Assembly: GCA_018350325.1 (NCBI GenBank)
Contig: JAEVLN010000031.1
Span: 231,472-295,471, forward strand
Length of the DNA stretch: 64,000 nt
Direction of reading: 5' to 3'
From: Globodera rostochiensis
Lineage: Eukaryota; Nematoda; Chromadorea; Rhabditida; Heteroderidae
Shown here: positions 19,660-30,660 of the stretch, one piece after another
Position numbering within the stretch: the stretch's first letter is position 1
Layout of the letters: the number at the start of each line of letters is the position of its first letter
Notes under the pieces: generated by a model
What the model was told of the DNA's origin: nothing
The model's database searches: none
What the model saw: the letters and a program-made list of their open reading frames with translations, nothing else
Made by a program: the position numbers and the translations under genes

Positions 19660-20745
19660 TAATGGATTTTAATAAAGTTTTGTTTTCAAATATATTTTCA
19701 AAAATTTTAATCAGCGTAAATATATTTTATATTTTTTCAAATATTTTTTGACATATTATTTAAATACCATCTAATTGATATGGTCATCTAATTTGATTTT
19801 ATTCAAATAAACGGCGAGTTACATTATCCTTATTTAGGGATTTTACAAAATTACACTTGTCAAACACATTCATCCTTTTAGAGTTTGTCCTTATTATTGC
19901 TTTTTTAAATTAATGTGTATTATATAGCAGTAATAATTTTTATTCATATTAATCCAATTTTTCATGTTTGTTTGTATTTATATTTATTTTTAATAAATTT
20001 TATTGTTGAGGCTAAGAGTTAAATAATAAAATAATACTGTTTGCTTTTAAGTCTAGATGTTTAAAAAAGTTTTAAAGTATAACACAAAGAATAATAATAT
20101 TTAAAAATAAAGTATTGTATATATTGTTGCGGTTAATTTTGAAAATCAGTTAATTTTTTTGTATTTATTATTTTTTATGTTGGCTTTTAATTGTTATTAA
20201 TCCAAGATTTCGTGCGTAACTTTATATTTAATAAATAATTAATTAAACCATAATATAACATTATTTAATTTTGCGATTGAAAATTTTTTATACTTAAAAA
20301 AATTTACAGTGAAATGTGTCAATATTTATGAAAAATAAAATAATTTGTTGAATTCTTCAAAAATTTTCGTTGTTTCTATCACTGGGAATGGGGCAGGACT
20401 TTCTTTCAATTATAAAGATAAATACCACTCTGTTTAACATAATTTAAAGATTGGTAAGTAATTAAAAAAAATTTAAATTGGTATAATTTCATTTGATTTT
20501 AATACATATCTGACACCAAAAAATAAAATGTTTTAATTTATTAAATAAAATTTTATTTAAATTTTTGCACTTTAATGAAGACCCGTACCGACATAACTGC
20601 GATCTGCGTAGGAAAACCTAAAATATTTTTTTTTTCTGTAAATGTTCAAATATAAGTATTATAATACGTAATATTCGGTAAAAAATCAATGAAAAAATAA
20701 ATTAACATATTCAATAACAAGTTGTCAGCAATAGAAATTAAATTA
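19660..20745. other. AT-rich interval
   Basis: Over 80% A+T with T-runs. A small GC-richer spot lies at 20578-20620 (GACCCGTACCGACATAACTGCGATC). No exon edges seen. Confidence 0.5.
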
Positions 20746-20749
20746 AAGA

Positions 20750-20882
20750 GCCGCCGAACGCGATCACCAGCGAAAATCTGAAAGAGCTATGAGAGGGCGA
20801 ATTTGATAAAATTCCCATTTTCTTTTGAAAAGTGCTCGACGTGCCTTGCCGCGCCCTACTCGTGCCCTAACTTGTCCTACAA
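20750..20882 (+). CDS. two coding-like islands, second Cys-rich
   Basis: The first patch reads AAERDHQRKSERAMRGRI to TGA. The second, about 20820-20882, reads FSFEKCSTCLAAPYSCPNLS and ends at a GTAAAC donor (20883). Its C-x2-C spacing hints at a metal-binding or secreted domain. Acceptor uncertain. Confidence 0.3.
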
Positions 20883-21052
20883 GTAAACCTAAGAAAATAA
20901 ATATTCACGAAAATTTAACGGAGAATTTATAAAATACGCTAAGCCATTGATTTCTTATTAAAAAAAATGTCATATAGCCAAAATCGATAAAGTTACCGAT
21001 TTTATTGGCGACATAAATTAAAAATTGCCGAAATGATTAATAACAAAATTTA

Positions 21053-21125
21053 TTTCATAAAAATACAATAAATTTGTAATTCAAATTAATTGTGTAATTA
21101 AATTATTAAATTAAATACTAAAAAT
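21053..21125. repeat. dispersed AT-rich repeat, copy 1
   Basis: About 75 bp (TTCATAAAAATACAATAAATT..., ATTGTGTAATTAAATT) resembles 24787-24858 closely, with roughly 85% match by eye. An old interspersed repeat. Confidence 0.4.
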
Positions 21126-21414
21126 GACAAATTTCAAATTTCTTAAAAACAAGAGAATCATCGCCGTTGGGAAATTTTTATTTTTGAGTTTTTTTTTGGC
21201 AGAGAAATTTATCAAAATAAACAATTTGATGAGCAAATTTAGGTCATTTAGCCTCAGATGAACGGCATTGGTAATATCGACCATAGAGAAACGGGCAAAT
21301 TTATAAATAATTTCTATATACATTTTATTTTATATTATTTTTGAAACAATTTTAGTTTCTTTTCATAAATGAAAGTTAATAATTTGCTACAAATAATTTC
21401 ATGAATTGCTAAAA

Positions 21415-21452
21415 GTCGCACTTGCATGCACATCGTTCCGTCAGTGGGCACT
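21415..21452 (+). CDS. candidate exon before a 56-nt intron
   Basis: Reads SRTCMHIVPSVGT and ends at a GTAAGA donor (21453). The intron 21453-21508 ends in TTTGCGTTTCAG, and the downstream exon continues in phase 0. The 5' edge is probably the AAAAG at 21413-21414 but is weak. The pair is one of the two locally chainable genes here. Confidence 0.5.
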
Positions 21453-21508
21453 GTAAGACGGACTTGTTCGTCCATAGCACTTTATAAAAAAGTTTGTTTG
21501 CGTTTCAG

Positions 21509-21562
21509 GGTCAGATTTGTCGTAAAACGTCTAGGAAAATGTTGAAGAAAACATACATTTAG
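21509..21562 (+). CDS. candidate last exon after a 56-nt intron
   Basis: Follows a strong TTTCAG acceptor. 17 basic codons (GQICRKTSRKMLKKTYI) end at TAG 21560-21562. With the upstream exon it gives a Lys/Arg-rich C-terminus. Unknown family. Confidence 0.5.
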   Translation, partial: GQICRKTSRKMLKKTYI

Positions 21563-22189
21563 AGGTTTGGGTATCTTTTTTTATTGTAACACTTTTTTTT
21601 TCGTTCGTCTTGATTTTAGTGTTTACATTTTTTTGTTTTTTAAAATTTTACATTTAGGTTTACTTTAAATCAAATGGCTTTTGATTTTATAAATGCTACA
21701 AAAGTTTTTATGTTTAAATGGTAAAGTTATTTTTATAAATTTATTTGAATTGCTTAATTTATTAACCTTTGAGATTTTATAATCAGCCAACCAAGAGAGT
21801 GTTTATTAAATTAAACCAAACCTACTGGCAGAATTTTAAAAAAGAACTAATTTAGTCATAATTATAAAAAAAATATATTTATTTTTTATTAAAATTGTCG
21901 CAAATTCTTTTTTATAGAATTCTTTAAGTTTAAATTTGGGTGATTTTTCTTGTGTTTTACTCATCTTGGATATAATATTTATATTTCTTTTGTAACTCAG
22001 ATTTATTAAAATTTAGAATCGCTCAAATCTTTTATTAATACTTTTTAAAATTGTTTTTATTTCTATTAAATTATTTACTTGCTCATCATGAGCCTACTAA
22101 GCCTTTATTAATATGATTACAATGTTTTGAGAGTGAGGTTTAATTTTTGGTTGTGACAACAATTTATAGATAATAAAAATAATTGGCCA

Positions 22190-22262
22190 GCGGACGATTG
22201 CAAAAATTTTCTATTTACGGTCATTTTTGACGCGACGATAACCCGATTTTTTATAATTATTA
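22190..22262 (+). CDS. coding-like island, strand unresolved
   Basis: The plus frame reads WPADDCKNFLFTVIFDATIT. The minus frame KNRVIVASKMTVNRKFLQSS is open much longer (about 47 codons). No splice site is clear on either strand. Confidence 0.25.
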
Positions 22263-22408
22263 ATTAAAGTAAAGATCTGTTCTTTTTGTTAGCTTTTTAT
22301 ACACTTATTTTTTTACATACACTTTGTTAACGGGGTTTTAATTGATATATAATTAATTTATTACGGTCGTTGATAATATAGTAATATTGTTCTTGTTCAT
22401 ATAAACAG

Positions 22409-22484
22409 ATTTCGCACTGGTCGGTCGTATGAAGCAAATGACGAATTGCGAAATGAATATAAAAATTTGCAAATTGGAAACTAG
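22409..22484 (+). CDS. candidate exon
   Basis: A CATATAAACAG acceptor (ends 22408) is followed by FRTGRSYEANDELRNEYKNL, charged and helix-like, to TAG 22482-22484; a GTGTTG donor at 22484 is an alternative end. Another frame (FALVGRMKQMTNCEM) is also open. Unknown. Confidence 0.4.
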
Positions 22485-23385
22485 TGTTGGAAGAAATAAA
22501 TGACCAGAGTACTGACTATATTACAGGTTAGTAAACTATAACTTTGCAATTAGACTTAACATTTCTTTGACTTACCAATAAACTCTTATAAAATTAAACG
22601 AATCTCAATTAAAAAATAAACGATGACAAAAAGTAATAAAAGGAATTAATTATCTTCTCACAGTATAAAAGACGCGCAATTGAATATTTGATTGTTTATC
22701 AAGTATCTCATTAGAATCACGTAAAAATTTAAATTTTTTTTTTATAAAAAAATTAAAAAAACAATTGGCTAAAATTGAGCAGTCAAAAAACGAACGGAAA
22801 GTGCGGAAACAAGAAGTAAGATTTTTTATTTGAATTTATAAAAAACCCGTCTAGAGAAAATGTTATTAAAAAACTTTTGTAAATAAGCAAATAGCTTATA
22901 AATAATATGGATTATTAAAACTTTTCAAATACCATGTAAAAGAAATTTATATTCAAAAAAATCAAAATATTGTTGATGTTTCAAAAAAAACTTGACAAAC
23001 AATAAAAGACCAAATTTCCATAATGTTATTGCTTTAAAATATTAGATAAATAATTCGGCTTGATAAATATAATAAACCGACACTTTTGCATAATATTGTG
23101 TAATTCCAGAAATTTAAACCTTTTTATAAGCTTGTGACATAACCATTCAAGCATTGCATCTCCTCAACGTCGGTGAGGTTGATTTTCTCGCCAATTTTAT
23201 TTCGAATGGAAAGCTTCCAATTAACAAAGAATATAAAAATCTCAGTTGATTTCACGTCTTGCACATTAGTGCCTGATTTTTCGTTCTATTACAATATATA
23301 TTTAAATTTAAAAACATTATTCTGTATATGTCCGTGTAAAAAAAAATTCACTAGGTGTAAAGATTACATTTTGAGTCGAACTTAC

Positions 23386-23438
23386 CGAGTCACAACACAG
23401 TCCGTCCTCAAATGTCCGGCACCGATCAAAATAACCAT
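23386..23438 (-). CDS. candidate first exon
   Basis: On the minus strand an ATG at 23438 starts 17 codons plus 2 nt (MVILIGAGHLRTDCVVT) ending at a perfect GTAAGT donor (plus 23380-23385). The hydrophobic strand followed by IGAG resembles a nucleotide-binding start, but it is far too short to assign. A 95-codon plus frame (23173-23460) overlaps it and is the competing call. Confidence 0.4.
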
Positions 23439-23542
23439 GAATTACAAATATTTAAATTGATTGAACAATTGTTAACAAAGAATCCTAAAATAATCAAAAT
23501 AAATTTTCAATACTTTAAGTTTGTTTCCTACTTTATTTTCAG

Positions 23543-23599
23543 AGCTTTGGTGTTAAAATAGAAGATTCTGTTAAATGTCACCTTGGACATCCCAATTAA
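23543..23599 (+). CDS. candidate last exon
   Basis: A long pyrimidine-rich acceptor (CTTTATTTTCAG, ends 23542) precedes 18 codons, SFGVKIEDSVKCHLGHPN, then TAA 23597-23599. Splice signal strong, exon short. Unknown family. Confidence 0.45.
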   Translation, partial: SFGVKIEDSVKCHLGHPN

Positions 23600-24174
23600 A
23601 AAGAATACATCCTTGTCTTGCTTTATATAATTCACTTTTTATTTATTACCATTGTAGAATTTTGTCACCTTATATTTAAATATTTCAAGTCATGAATACA
23701 TTTTTTGTTATTATATCTCTATCCTTTGTGTTTTGAAAAAATTTGTTTATTTTTATCGATTAAAGATTATTGCAAAACATTCTTATCTCGTTGGCTAATT
23801 ATACTCATTTTATTAGATTTATTTTTTTGTAGAAAATATTAAATAAAATTATGAGCGTAGATGCTAAAAAAAACATGTACAAAATAAAAACAAAAATATT
23901 TTTCATTTAGTACATTAGTTATAATTGCAATACAGAATTATTGATCAAAAACAAAATGCTGTAATAAGTTATTATTAAAAATATAAATAAAAAGGACTTA
24001 AATTAGATAAATTAGAAATGACAACGTAATAAGCACAACATGCAAAACATAAACTCTTATTAAAAAAGAAAGTTTGTTTTTTGTTCTTTATATTTCAACT
24101 TTCCTTATTCGGATTGCCTTAAGTTGTTTGAATAAGTTGTATTTAATTAACATATTTCCATTTAATAATTTTTT

Positions 24175-24240
24175 TAAAACTTGTGTTCCTTTTTGGCGAT
24201 CGGCCTGGCTATTAGAATTGAATTGCAGAATTCGATCACA
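24175..24240 (-). CDS. candidate last exon
   Basis: On the minus strand a TTACTACAG acceptor (plus 24241-24249) precedes VIEFCNSILIARPIAKKEHK... to TAA (plus 24175-24177). The plus strand is also open (VPFWRSAWLLELNCR). Moderate support. Confidence 0.35.
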
Positions 24241-24469
24241 CTGTAGTAATTAAATATTTTTTAATTATAAATTTTATTTTTAAGTCAATAATTTGTTTAC
24301 TTAATTTGTAATTTATAAATTTATATGATTTACTTATTTAATAAAGTTGGTTAATTATTTTTTTAAATAATTATACTTTGAATTTTATTTCATGACTTAA
24401 CCAAATTTTAAGTTTTTTATTATTATTTCACTCAGTTTATTTTGGTCTGACTAAATTTTTAAATTAATT

Positions 24470-24515
24470 CGCATCCACGCGTCGCTCCGTTTTGGCGGAA
24501 ATGTAATTTAGTTAC
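24470..24515. other. GC-richer island, unresolved
   Basis: CATCCACGCGTCGCTCCG patch. Plus frames FASTRRSVLAEM to TAA and IRIHASLRFGGNVI are open; the minus is open too. No splice sites. Confidence 0.2.
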
Positions 24516-24786
24516 GATAATTTTATTCTTTTGTCAAAGTTAGTTTAAAAAAAAAGAATTTATAAATGCATATCGCTTTTGTACAATTTTAAATAAATAA
24601 CTCCCTTCTATTGCGCATAATTTCATTTTCATCTTGTATAAATGGAAATAATTATGCCGCGCATTAAATAATAAAGCAAATTTATGAAAAAATGTTAATT
24701 TTTTAAGGTCTGATTAACATTTAAAAGGCATTATGTGGAGTGTGTGTGGGTAAAAAGGATCAAAAATTTAACAAATTTGACCGAAA

Positions 24787-24858
24787 TTCATAAAAATAAA
24801 ATAAATTTGTAATTTAAATAAATTGTGCGATTAAATTATAATAAATTAAACGCTAAGA
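24787..24858. repeat. dispersed AT-rich repeat, copy 2
   Basis: Partner of 21053-21125 in the same orientation. Shares TTCATAAAAATA, AATAAATTTGTAATT and ATTGTG(T/C)GATTAAATT words. Confidence 0.4.
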
Positions 24859-24959
24859 AGAAAAATTGGAAAGAGAAAATGGCACAAATAAAAGTGTAAA
24901 AAGACTGGTGAATTACACTAAATCGTTTATCTTAAAAAATGGCTAATATGTTATAATAA

Positions 24960-25032
24960 AAATTAATTAAAAGATAAAAATGCAGCAGCTGTTTGGAAAA
25001 CAAAAAGCGCCCGCACAAAATCGGAGGCTTTA
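24960..25032. other. coding-like island, strand unresolved
   Basis: Plus: ATG opens MQQLFGKQKAPAQNRRL to TAA. Minus: FKASDFVRALFVFQTAAAFL after a TTTTAAAG acceptor-like site. Either may be an exon. Confidence 0.25.
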
Positions 25033-25355
25033 AAATCGTATTAAACTCAAATATTTTAAATTATCAATAGAATATTTAACGATTCTAGCATAAACTTAAT
25101 TTGAGAATTTGCTCAGACAATGTAAAACCAATATTAGAGTTAAAGAACTTATTTGATGGAAAACGTTGCATCAATTCATTACAAGATTTTAAAATACAAA
25201 AAATATTATTACAAATGCAGTCAACATAAAATCTCGAGAGATTAATCAATAAATTGGAAATCAAAAATTCTATTTTAATATAATGGAACGTATTAACCTA
25301 AAAACATAAATACCTATTAATCATTTTTTAAATAATCAAAAAACAAAATTTACAG

Positions 25356-25426
25356 CCCTTTCGCAAGCTCTAAACAAATACGGCTGCAACTTCCGAAAAG
25401 CATTCTTTAACAAAATACGAAAATAA
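25356..25426 (+). CDS. candidate last exon
   Basis: An AATTTACAG acceptor (ends 25355) precedes LSQALNKYGCNFRKAFFNKI..., a basic helix-like stretch, to TAA 25424-25426. The patch just downstream (25427-25480) reads on the minus strand as MGHPKELDFFSLMGLK with a GTTATT donor and may be a separate exon. Unknown family. Confidence 0.45.
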
Positions 25427-25669
25427 CCTTAAGACCCATTAAACTAAAAAAGTCTAATTCCTTAGGATGGCCCATTATATATTATTAATACTTTTATAAA
25501 TTAATTTAAAATAGTTGAAACAAATAAACTAAATGCAATTTTTTAAACAAAAATGGCATCAATTTCTACTTATAAACGATAATAAAATATTGATCATTTT
25601 TCCTGTATTAAAACAATCAAATAATTAAAAAGTAAATATCAAATAATATCATAACAATTATATTTTCAG

Positions 25670-25863
25670 CAGTCGGTGGAATAATACACAAGTTGTATGC
25701 ATCACGTCATGCGGGAAAAACAACTGTCCTTGTCCCAACTGCAAACCAAACCGATATAACGGGCGACGTTTTCGTTGACTCCTTTGTTGATTTGGACATT
25801 CGTTATGTAACAGACTTTGATGAGGTGTTCTCAATTCTTTTCCCGGAAATTTACAATGGATAA
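25670..25863 (+). CDS. Lon protease (S16) C-terminal exon
   Basis: A TATATTTTCAG acceptor (ends 25669) precedes 63 codons plus 2 nt ending at TAA 25861-25863. The start (A)VGGIIHKLYASRHAGK aligns with the GG-x-x-x-K-x-x-A-x-x-A-G block of Lon/S16 proteases; the Lys in GGIIHK corresponds to the catalytic dyad Lys. It continues with VLVPTANQTD and ends DFDEVFSILFPE, as in Lon C-termini. Lon is an ATP-dependent serine/lysine-dyad protease of mitochondria or peroxisomes. The catalytic Ser and the AAA+ module must lie in upstream exons, and I find none in this window. Terminal position fits the stop. Confidence 0.7.
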
Positions 25864-25869
25864 ACTTTT

Positions 25870-26895
25870 TAATTTAAAAAATAAGTATATGGGGTCAGAG
25901 TTTTTAGTCCATTAAAATATAATTTCATCAAAAGTATAAATTAGGTGAAGCTAAAAAAATAGAAAAAGACTTTGGAAGGGGATAAACTGTGCCGATGCAA
26001 CGATTCCTTACAGTCAAAGACGCAAAAGATTTAAATTAAATTAACTATTACAAAGAATTGTTAAAATAAAGATAAATGAAGAAGTTAAGCAAAATAAACA
26101 AACATCATTCTAGTTAAAATAAAAAAATAAAATTATAAACGCACTTTAAAAATAGACCAATAATATTTGAATCCAATTATGAAAGCAAAAAAATAAAAAA
26201 AGCCCCAAATTGCTAAAACAATTAGACCATAAAGTTATACAATTTTGCTAGAAATATGCATACCTCACAATTTTATTAAAAAGATTAATGTTATTAAAAT
26301 TTAATTTTTATTCTTTTTAAAAATAAATATATTTGTTAATTAAAACTCTCTGCAAATAAAAAACCCTTAAATAAGAAGATCTTTACAGTTGAATATTAAT
26401 GCAAACTAAATTTGTAACAGAAATAGCAATTTATACAGAATCCTTTTCTATGGAAGAACCTAAATTAAACAATATTACACAAACTTATGGACTTTAACAT
26501 GTTTAACTATAATTATGCAGATTAAATAAACATAAGATACGAGCTCCGTAATTATATTAATTACTTATTTTTTTACTTCATCATCAGAAAGTAAAAAAGC
26601 ATCATTTGTGCACCAAAAATACACATTTCTGAGATTTTTTTAAAATATGATTAATTATTTCAAATTGATTATAATAATCAAAGCAGCCGGTAATTTAGCG
26701 AAATAAATATTTTTATTATAACTTGGTACAAGAATTATTAAATTAGATTTAAACAAAAACGAATTTTATAATATAAAAATACTAGATTGGAAAATATTAA
26801 TGCAAACAAATCCATGCAAAGAGGAGGCATAAACAGATTGATAAAAGTGTCAATGACAAAAGTTACGAATGAAATAATTTGAGTTTGCCCGACGT
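25870..26895. other. AT-rich interval
   Basis: About 80% A+T. A small patch at 25970-26035 reads PMQRFLTVKDAKDLN (plus) or FCVFDCKESLHRHS (minus) without splice support. Downstream of the Lon exon there is no obvious AATAAA within 60 bp. Confidence 0.5.
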
Positions 26896-26905
26896 TATTC
26901 TTCAG

Positions 26906-27018
26906 AAATGGTCATGGAGGCAAATAACATCCTTGGCGGAAACAAAGTTATCGGTTTCAAAGCGTCATAGCATTGGCTTACGAAATTTAAAAAGAGACAC
27001 CGGAATGCTTCTTGATAC
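26906..27018 (+). CDS. candidate exon, basic
   Basis: A GTTATTCTTCAG acceptor (ends 26905) precedes 37 codons (KWSWRQITSLAETKLSVSKR, then HSIGLRNLKRDTGMLL) and a GTAAAA donor at 27019; alternatively it stops at TAA 27020-27022. The opposite strand is open for 65 codons (MPKTYFDARRCILLRLLI...). The plus acceptor makes the plus call preferable. No family recognised. Confidence 0.5.
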
Positions 27019-27276
27019 GTAAAAAAGTGCTTTTTAGTTATAAGTAATCTCAATAAGATACACCGGCGTGCATCGAAATAGGTCTTAGGCATGCTTTTAT
27101 TTACTTCGTGAAATAAAACTTTCTAGATATATTACATTCTTGAATACTTGATTTTATTTGATTTCTAATTTTATTCAACAAATTATTTGATCCTTTAAAT
27201 TTTAAAAATAAATTTTTATCATTTAAAAACTCTTTATTTTTGATTTTAGAAATAACATATTAAGTTCTTTTTTTAG

Positions 27277-27425
27277 ACATTATCAGGATATCATTATTTA
27301 ATTTGTCGCACCTTTGTTTTCACGTTCCTCCACCGATCGTATATCTCCCGTCGTTGAACAACGGTAGTTTAACGAATGTCATAATTTTAGCTTATGTCTT
27401 TTTTCAAATTTTCACAGATTTTTAA
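27277..27425 (+). CDS. candidate last exon, hydrophobic C-terminus
   Basis: A TTCTTTTTTAG acceptor (ends 27276) precedes 48 open codons (SHLCFHVPPPIVYLPSLNNG, then a hydrophobic segment SLTNVIILAYVFFQIF) ending at TAA 27423-27425. The final 15-20 residues could be a membrane anchor. A second frame from the same acceptor is open to TGA. Unknown family. Confidence 0.4.
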
Positions 27426-27691
27426 TTTTTAAACGTTAGTGCACGTCAACCAAAATGTTCTAATTAAGAAAAATTTAATTTGTTTTTATTGCTTTCAAGT
27501 AACATTTTAAACCAAAATTCACATTGAAAAATGTAATATTAGAATTATTTTAAAACTAACTTGTATGAGTGTACCATTAACTTTTAATATTTCATGTTTT
27601 TATGTATAAATATTTTAACTTTTGTTTTCAGCCGTTATTAGTAGTTTTAATTGATTTTTCTTCAACTTTATTTTAAACTAATAATTAAATA

Positions 27692-27859
27692 TTAGTCTGT
27701 AGACGTCGTTTCCTCTCGCACAGGCGGTTAAAAAAACAGAACATTTTGTTGAAAAACAATTGTCTCACTTACCGCTTTGTATACGGAAGCCAACTCGCTG
27801 ATGTAAATTTGTTTCAAATTTCAATAAGTATTAAGCCAAAAATACATTTTACCAATTGA
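27692..27859 (+). CDS. ORF / exon, unknown
   Basis: 56 codons open in a mixed-GC stretch (CRRRFLSHRRLKKQNILLKN, then YRFVYGSQLADVNLFQ), ending at TGA 27857-27859. The minus strand carries a microexon-like candidate (acceptor ACATCAG, 25 nt, donor GTAAGT) within it. Function unknown. Confidence 0.4.
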   Translation, partial: LVCRRRFLSHRRLKKQNILLKNNCLTYRFVYGSQLADVNLFQISISIKPKIHFTN

Positions 27860-27864
27860 TAATA

Positions 27865-28330
27865 TGTAGTAAAATAACTTTATAATTAGTGGGTTAAACT
27901 TAGTTTCTTTATTTAGTTTAATATAGTTTTTTTATAAACAAATAATGAAATAAGTTCTGCTCTTGTGTCACGATGTTACCTGATATTTTCTGTTTTTCTT
28001 TACATAATATATTTTAGTTTGATGATTTCAAATATAATTTTTATAAACAAATTTTTTTTTAAATTTTAGTTTTTAAACAACAACCTTTCAAAACTTTCAA
28101 ATAATCATATTAATTTAATAAACAAACCAAATGTTTTTTAAAAGCTTTTACTTTTTGTTAGTCTTTTTTTCATTTAGAGGTTGTTTATTTATCAGATATA
28201 GAAGGTGTTTGGACATCATTGCTTTTTCTTTTAGTTTAATTAAATATGGTCGGTGCAGTCGCAAAATTTGTACTGAAGATTCTTGAATTAATTATGATTT
28301 TTATTAATGTTTAATTTAAAATTATTAATA
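27865..28330. other. AT-rich interval
   Basis: Strongly T-rich. I see no exon edges or RNA genes. Confidence 0.5.
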
Positions 28331-28339
28331 TTCCTTTAG

Positions 28340-28551
28340 AGTTGCGTGTAATTGATTTATATTTAATTTTTATTATTTTTGAATTTATTTTATTTACATA
28401 TACTATAAAAGTTCTGTCGTCTCATCAAGTTATTAATTTTGCTTATTTAATTATACGCCTGCTTTCAAACCGGACGATGAAAGAAGTGAGCAATGCGCGA
28501 CATTCAGTGATTCTCAACATAATGAATGAAAAAAATCTTTGTATTGTTTAA
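28340..28551 (+). CDS. candidate last exon, membrane-like
   Basis: A TATTCCTTTAG acceptor (ends 28339) leads into 70 codons: a hydrophobic stretch (VIDLYLIFIIFEFILFTYTI) that could span the membrane, then SNRTMKEVSNARHSVILNIM and TAA 28549-28551. The first half is AT-rich, so the true exon may be shorter. Unknown. Confidence 0.4.
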
Positions 28552-28692
28552 TATTTTCTATTAAATTCATAATTGACTATAATTAAAGACGACCATATGC
28601 TTCAACATTAATTAATAATATCATTAACTACATAAAATATTATTTTAAAAATAAAAATTTAAAAAAAAATATTCAATTAAAATCCTTTTAAG

Positions 28693-28778
28693 CCACTGAA
28701 GTGGATGAGGATGCGCGCAAAATTAACAACTTCAAATCAATTTATCTTTGTATGAGCGTAGAGGAAAGGAAGTTGTAA
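28693..28778 (+). CDS. candidate last exon
   Basis: After CCTTTTAAG the frame ATEVDEDARKINNFKSIYLC... runs 28 codons to TAA 28776-28778. Acidic start, balanced composition. The acceptor has AAG rather than CAG. Unknown. Confidence 0.4.
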
Positions 28779-29020
28779 CTGGATTTAAAAAACTTTAAAT
28801 AAACAATTTATTTCTTATCGAAATCAGCAAGTAAATAAATATATGTCACAATTGAAATTTATCTAATAAACAAATTAAATCATGAACTAAGCAAGCGGTG
28901 CGTTAAATTATTTTTCGCTTTTTCGGCGAAAGTTAATTAATTCTCAAGTTTGACAAAAAATATTTTATTATTTTAAATAATATTCATTGTCCATTATCAA
29001 AATGTCACAACATACATGAC

Positions 29021-29062
29021 ATGACAACAGTAGTAATCGCCGTGGAAAAGATTATAGATTAC
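29021..29062 (+). CDS. candidate first exon
   Basis: An ATG opens 14 codons, MTTVVIAVEKIIDY, ending at a GTAAAC donor at 29063, phase 0. A minus frame of 72 codons (28997-29215), rich in aromatic residues, overlaps and is the alternative. Unknown. Confidence 0.35.
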
Positions 29063-29714
29063 GTAAACTGCGACCAAATGAAAATGAAAAAATAGGCATA
29101 GAATTAAATATATTGCGATAAAATGAGCACAAACACAAACACTTTTAAAAATAAGTCCAAAAATTTTAATGAAAAGAGGTGTGTAAATATAATACCAGAC
29201 ATTGACTGTGTCCATTCCCCCCCCCCCCCATTTTTATCAAATATAATATTAGGAAAACATATTGAAGCGAAATACATTTAAAATTATAATGTAAAAACAT
29301 TTTATTAAATATGATCACGAAAAAATGAAAATCTACTACATCATTTATTTTTGAGTTTGAGATGAAAGTTTCAGCATATCAAATATTAGTTTTCTAATGT
29401 TTCGTATATTTGTATTCACATTGATTCAAAAATATTTTTAACTTGGCAACGAGCGCCATGGACAATTTGCAAATTTAAAACAGCTGCTTGAATTGAGCAG
29501 CTAAATTTTTGTCCATATAATTTGTGGCCCTAGTAATTATTTATGGCGATAAGGAAACGATTTTTTATTTAGAAATATTTTTTAGTGTTTTTTAGCTTAT
29601 CAAATGATATCATATAACATTTTATCACATACTATAAATTTTCAATATTATTAGGGTGCATTTTTGGTCTATGTTTTTATTATTTTGTATTTTATGTACC
29701 TAATTTGCTTCCAG

Positions 29715-29808
29715 CAAAATGTGTTTGTTTGTTGACTCAAAAAGGGCGAAGAGTGTAATTGATGAAAAATTGACGCCACACAAAGTGCACCCTCGTGCTG
29801 AACAAAAC
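29715..29808 (+). CDS. internal exon, strong splice sites
   Basis: Acceptor TTTGCTTCCAG (ends 29714), 94 nt, donor GTAAGA (29809). The only fully open frame reads KMCLFVDSKRAKSVIDEKLT..., HKVHPRAEQN, entering with 1 nt and leaving in phase 0. Both signals and the composition fit, making this one of the most credible exons here. No homologue recognised. Confidence 0.65.
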
Positions 29809-29819
29809 GTAAGAATTTT

Positions 29820-30470
29820 TACCTTAGATTAAATTTATTTATATTATTAATTGATTAAAATGGTTTCGCTTGTTGTTATATGCTCGCAATATTTGTACCT
29901 TTATTTGATTCAACATCCTTTAGTTGCTCCGCACAATCTTGCTGTTGTTGTTTTAAAACAAAAGAAAGATTCTATTATTTTATATAATTGTTCTTGTATG
30001 AAAATTAAGTCAATTTTTTAAAATAAAATATTTAGATAACAAACAGGGTGTCATAATTATAAAAATTTTATTTATCATTATCTATATTTTGTTAATGACT
30101 TCAGTCTGAAATTAATATTATCGCGTAAAACTGACATTTAATTGGCTTATATGATAAACAAAATTAATTATAATACCAAAATAAATAAAATTCACGATAA
30201 ATTGCAAAATTAAAATAGAATCATAATCTTTATTAAAAGCAAAAAATAAATAAAAATTTTGTAATAAATTAATTCAATAATATATGCATTCGATGATAAT
30301 GATAAAAAAATCTGAAGAAATCGCATCTTTCCTTTCAACAAATAAAATATTTAAGAATATTAATTAAATGCATACTAAACAAAGTAAAATCTTTAATAAG
30401 AATCACAAAATTACATAATTAATGCCAATGACATTATTCGAACAAATCGATTACATACTTTTCAGAATAC
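29820..30470. other. AT-rich interval
   Basis: 80-85% A+T. A weak spot at 29920-29950 (TAGTTGCTCCGCACAATC) has no splice signals. Nothing firm. Confidence 0.5.
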
Positions 30471-30476
30471 GTGCTA

Positions 30477-30512
30477 CCCGATTGAGCTCGACGCTAAGAA
30501 ATTTTAATAAAT
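30477..30512 (+). CDS. candidate last exon
   Basis: A CATACTTTTCAG acceptor is followed by NTCYPIELDAKKF and TAA. Very short. Another frame (IRATRLSSTLRNFNKYF) is also open. Unknown. Confidence 0.35.
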
Positions 30513-30559
30513 ATTTTTAAAAATATTCAGCAGTAGATGTGTTTATTAAATGGTAACTT

Positions 30560-30660
30560 CGAGTTGTCATTTTACTTAAAATCAGGAGGCCATCTTCAAT
30601 TGTACGCCACAGCAGCGAACGAAAACCTATGATTGATTGGTCATAATTACAGCCAAATCG
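30560..30660. other. GC-richer island, unresolved
   Basis: A patch with CAGGAGGCCATCTTCAATTG and CGCCACAGCAGCGAACG. Several frames are open on both strands and no splice site stands out. Possibly an exon. Confidence 0.2.
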
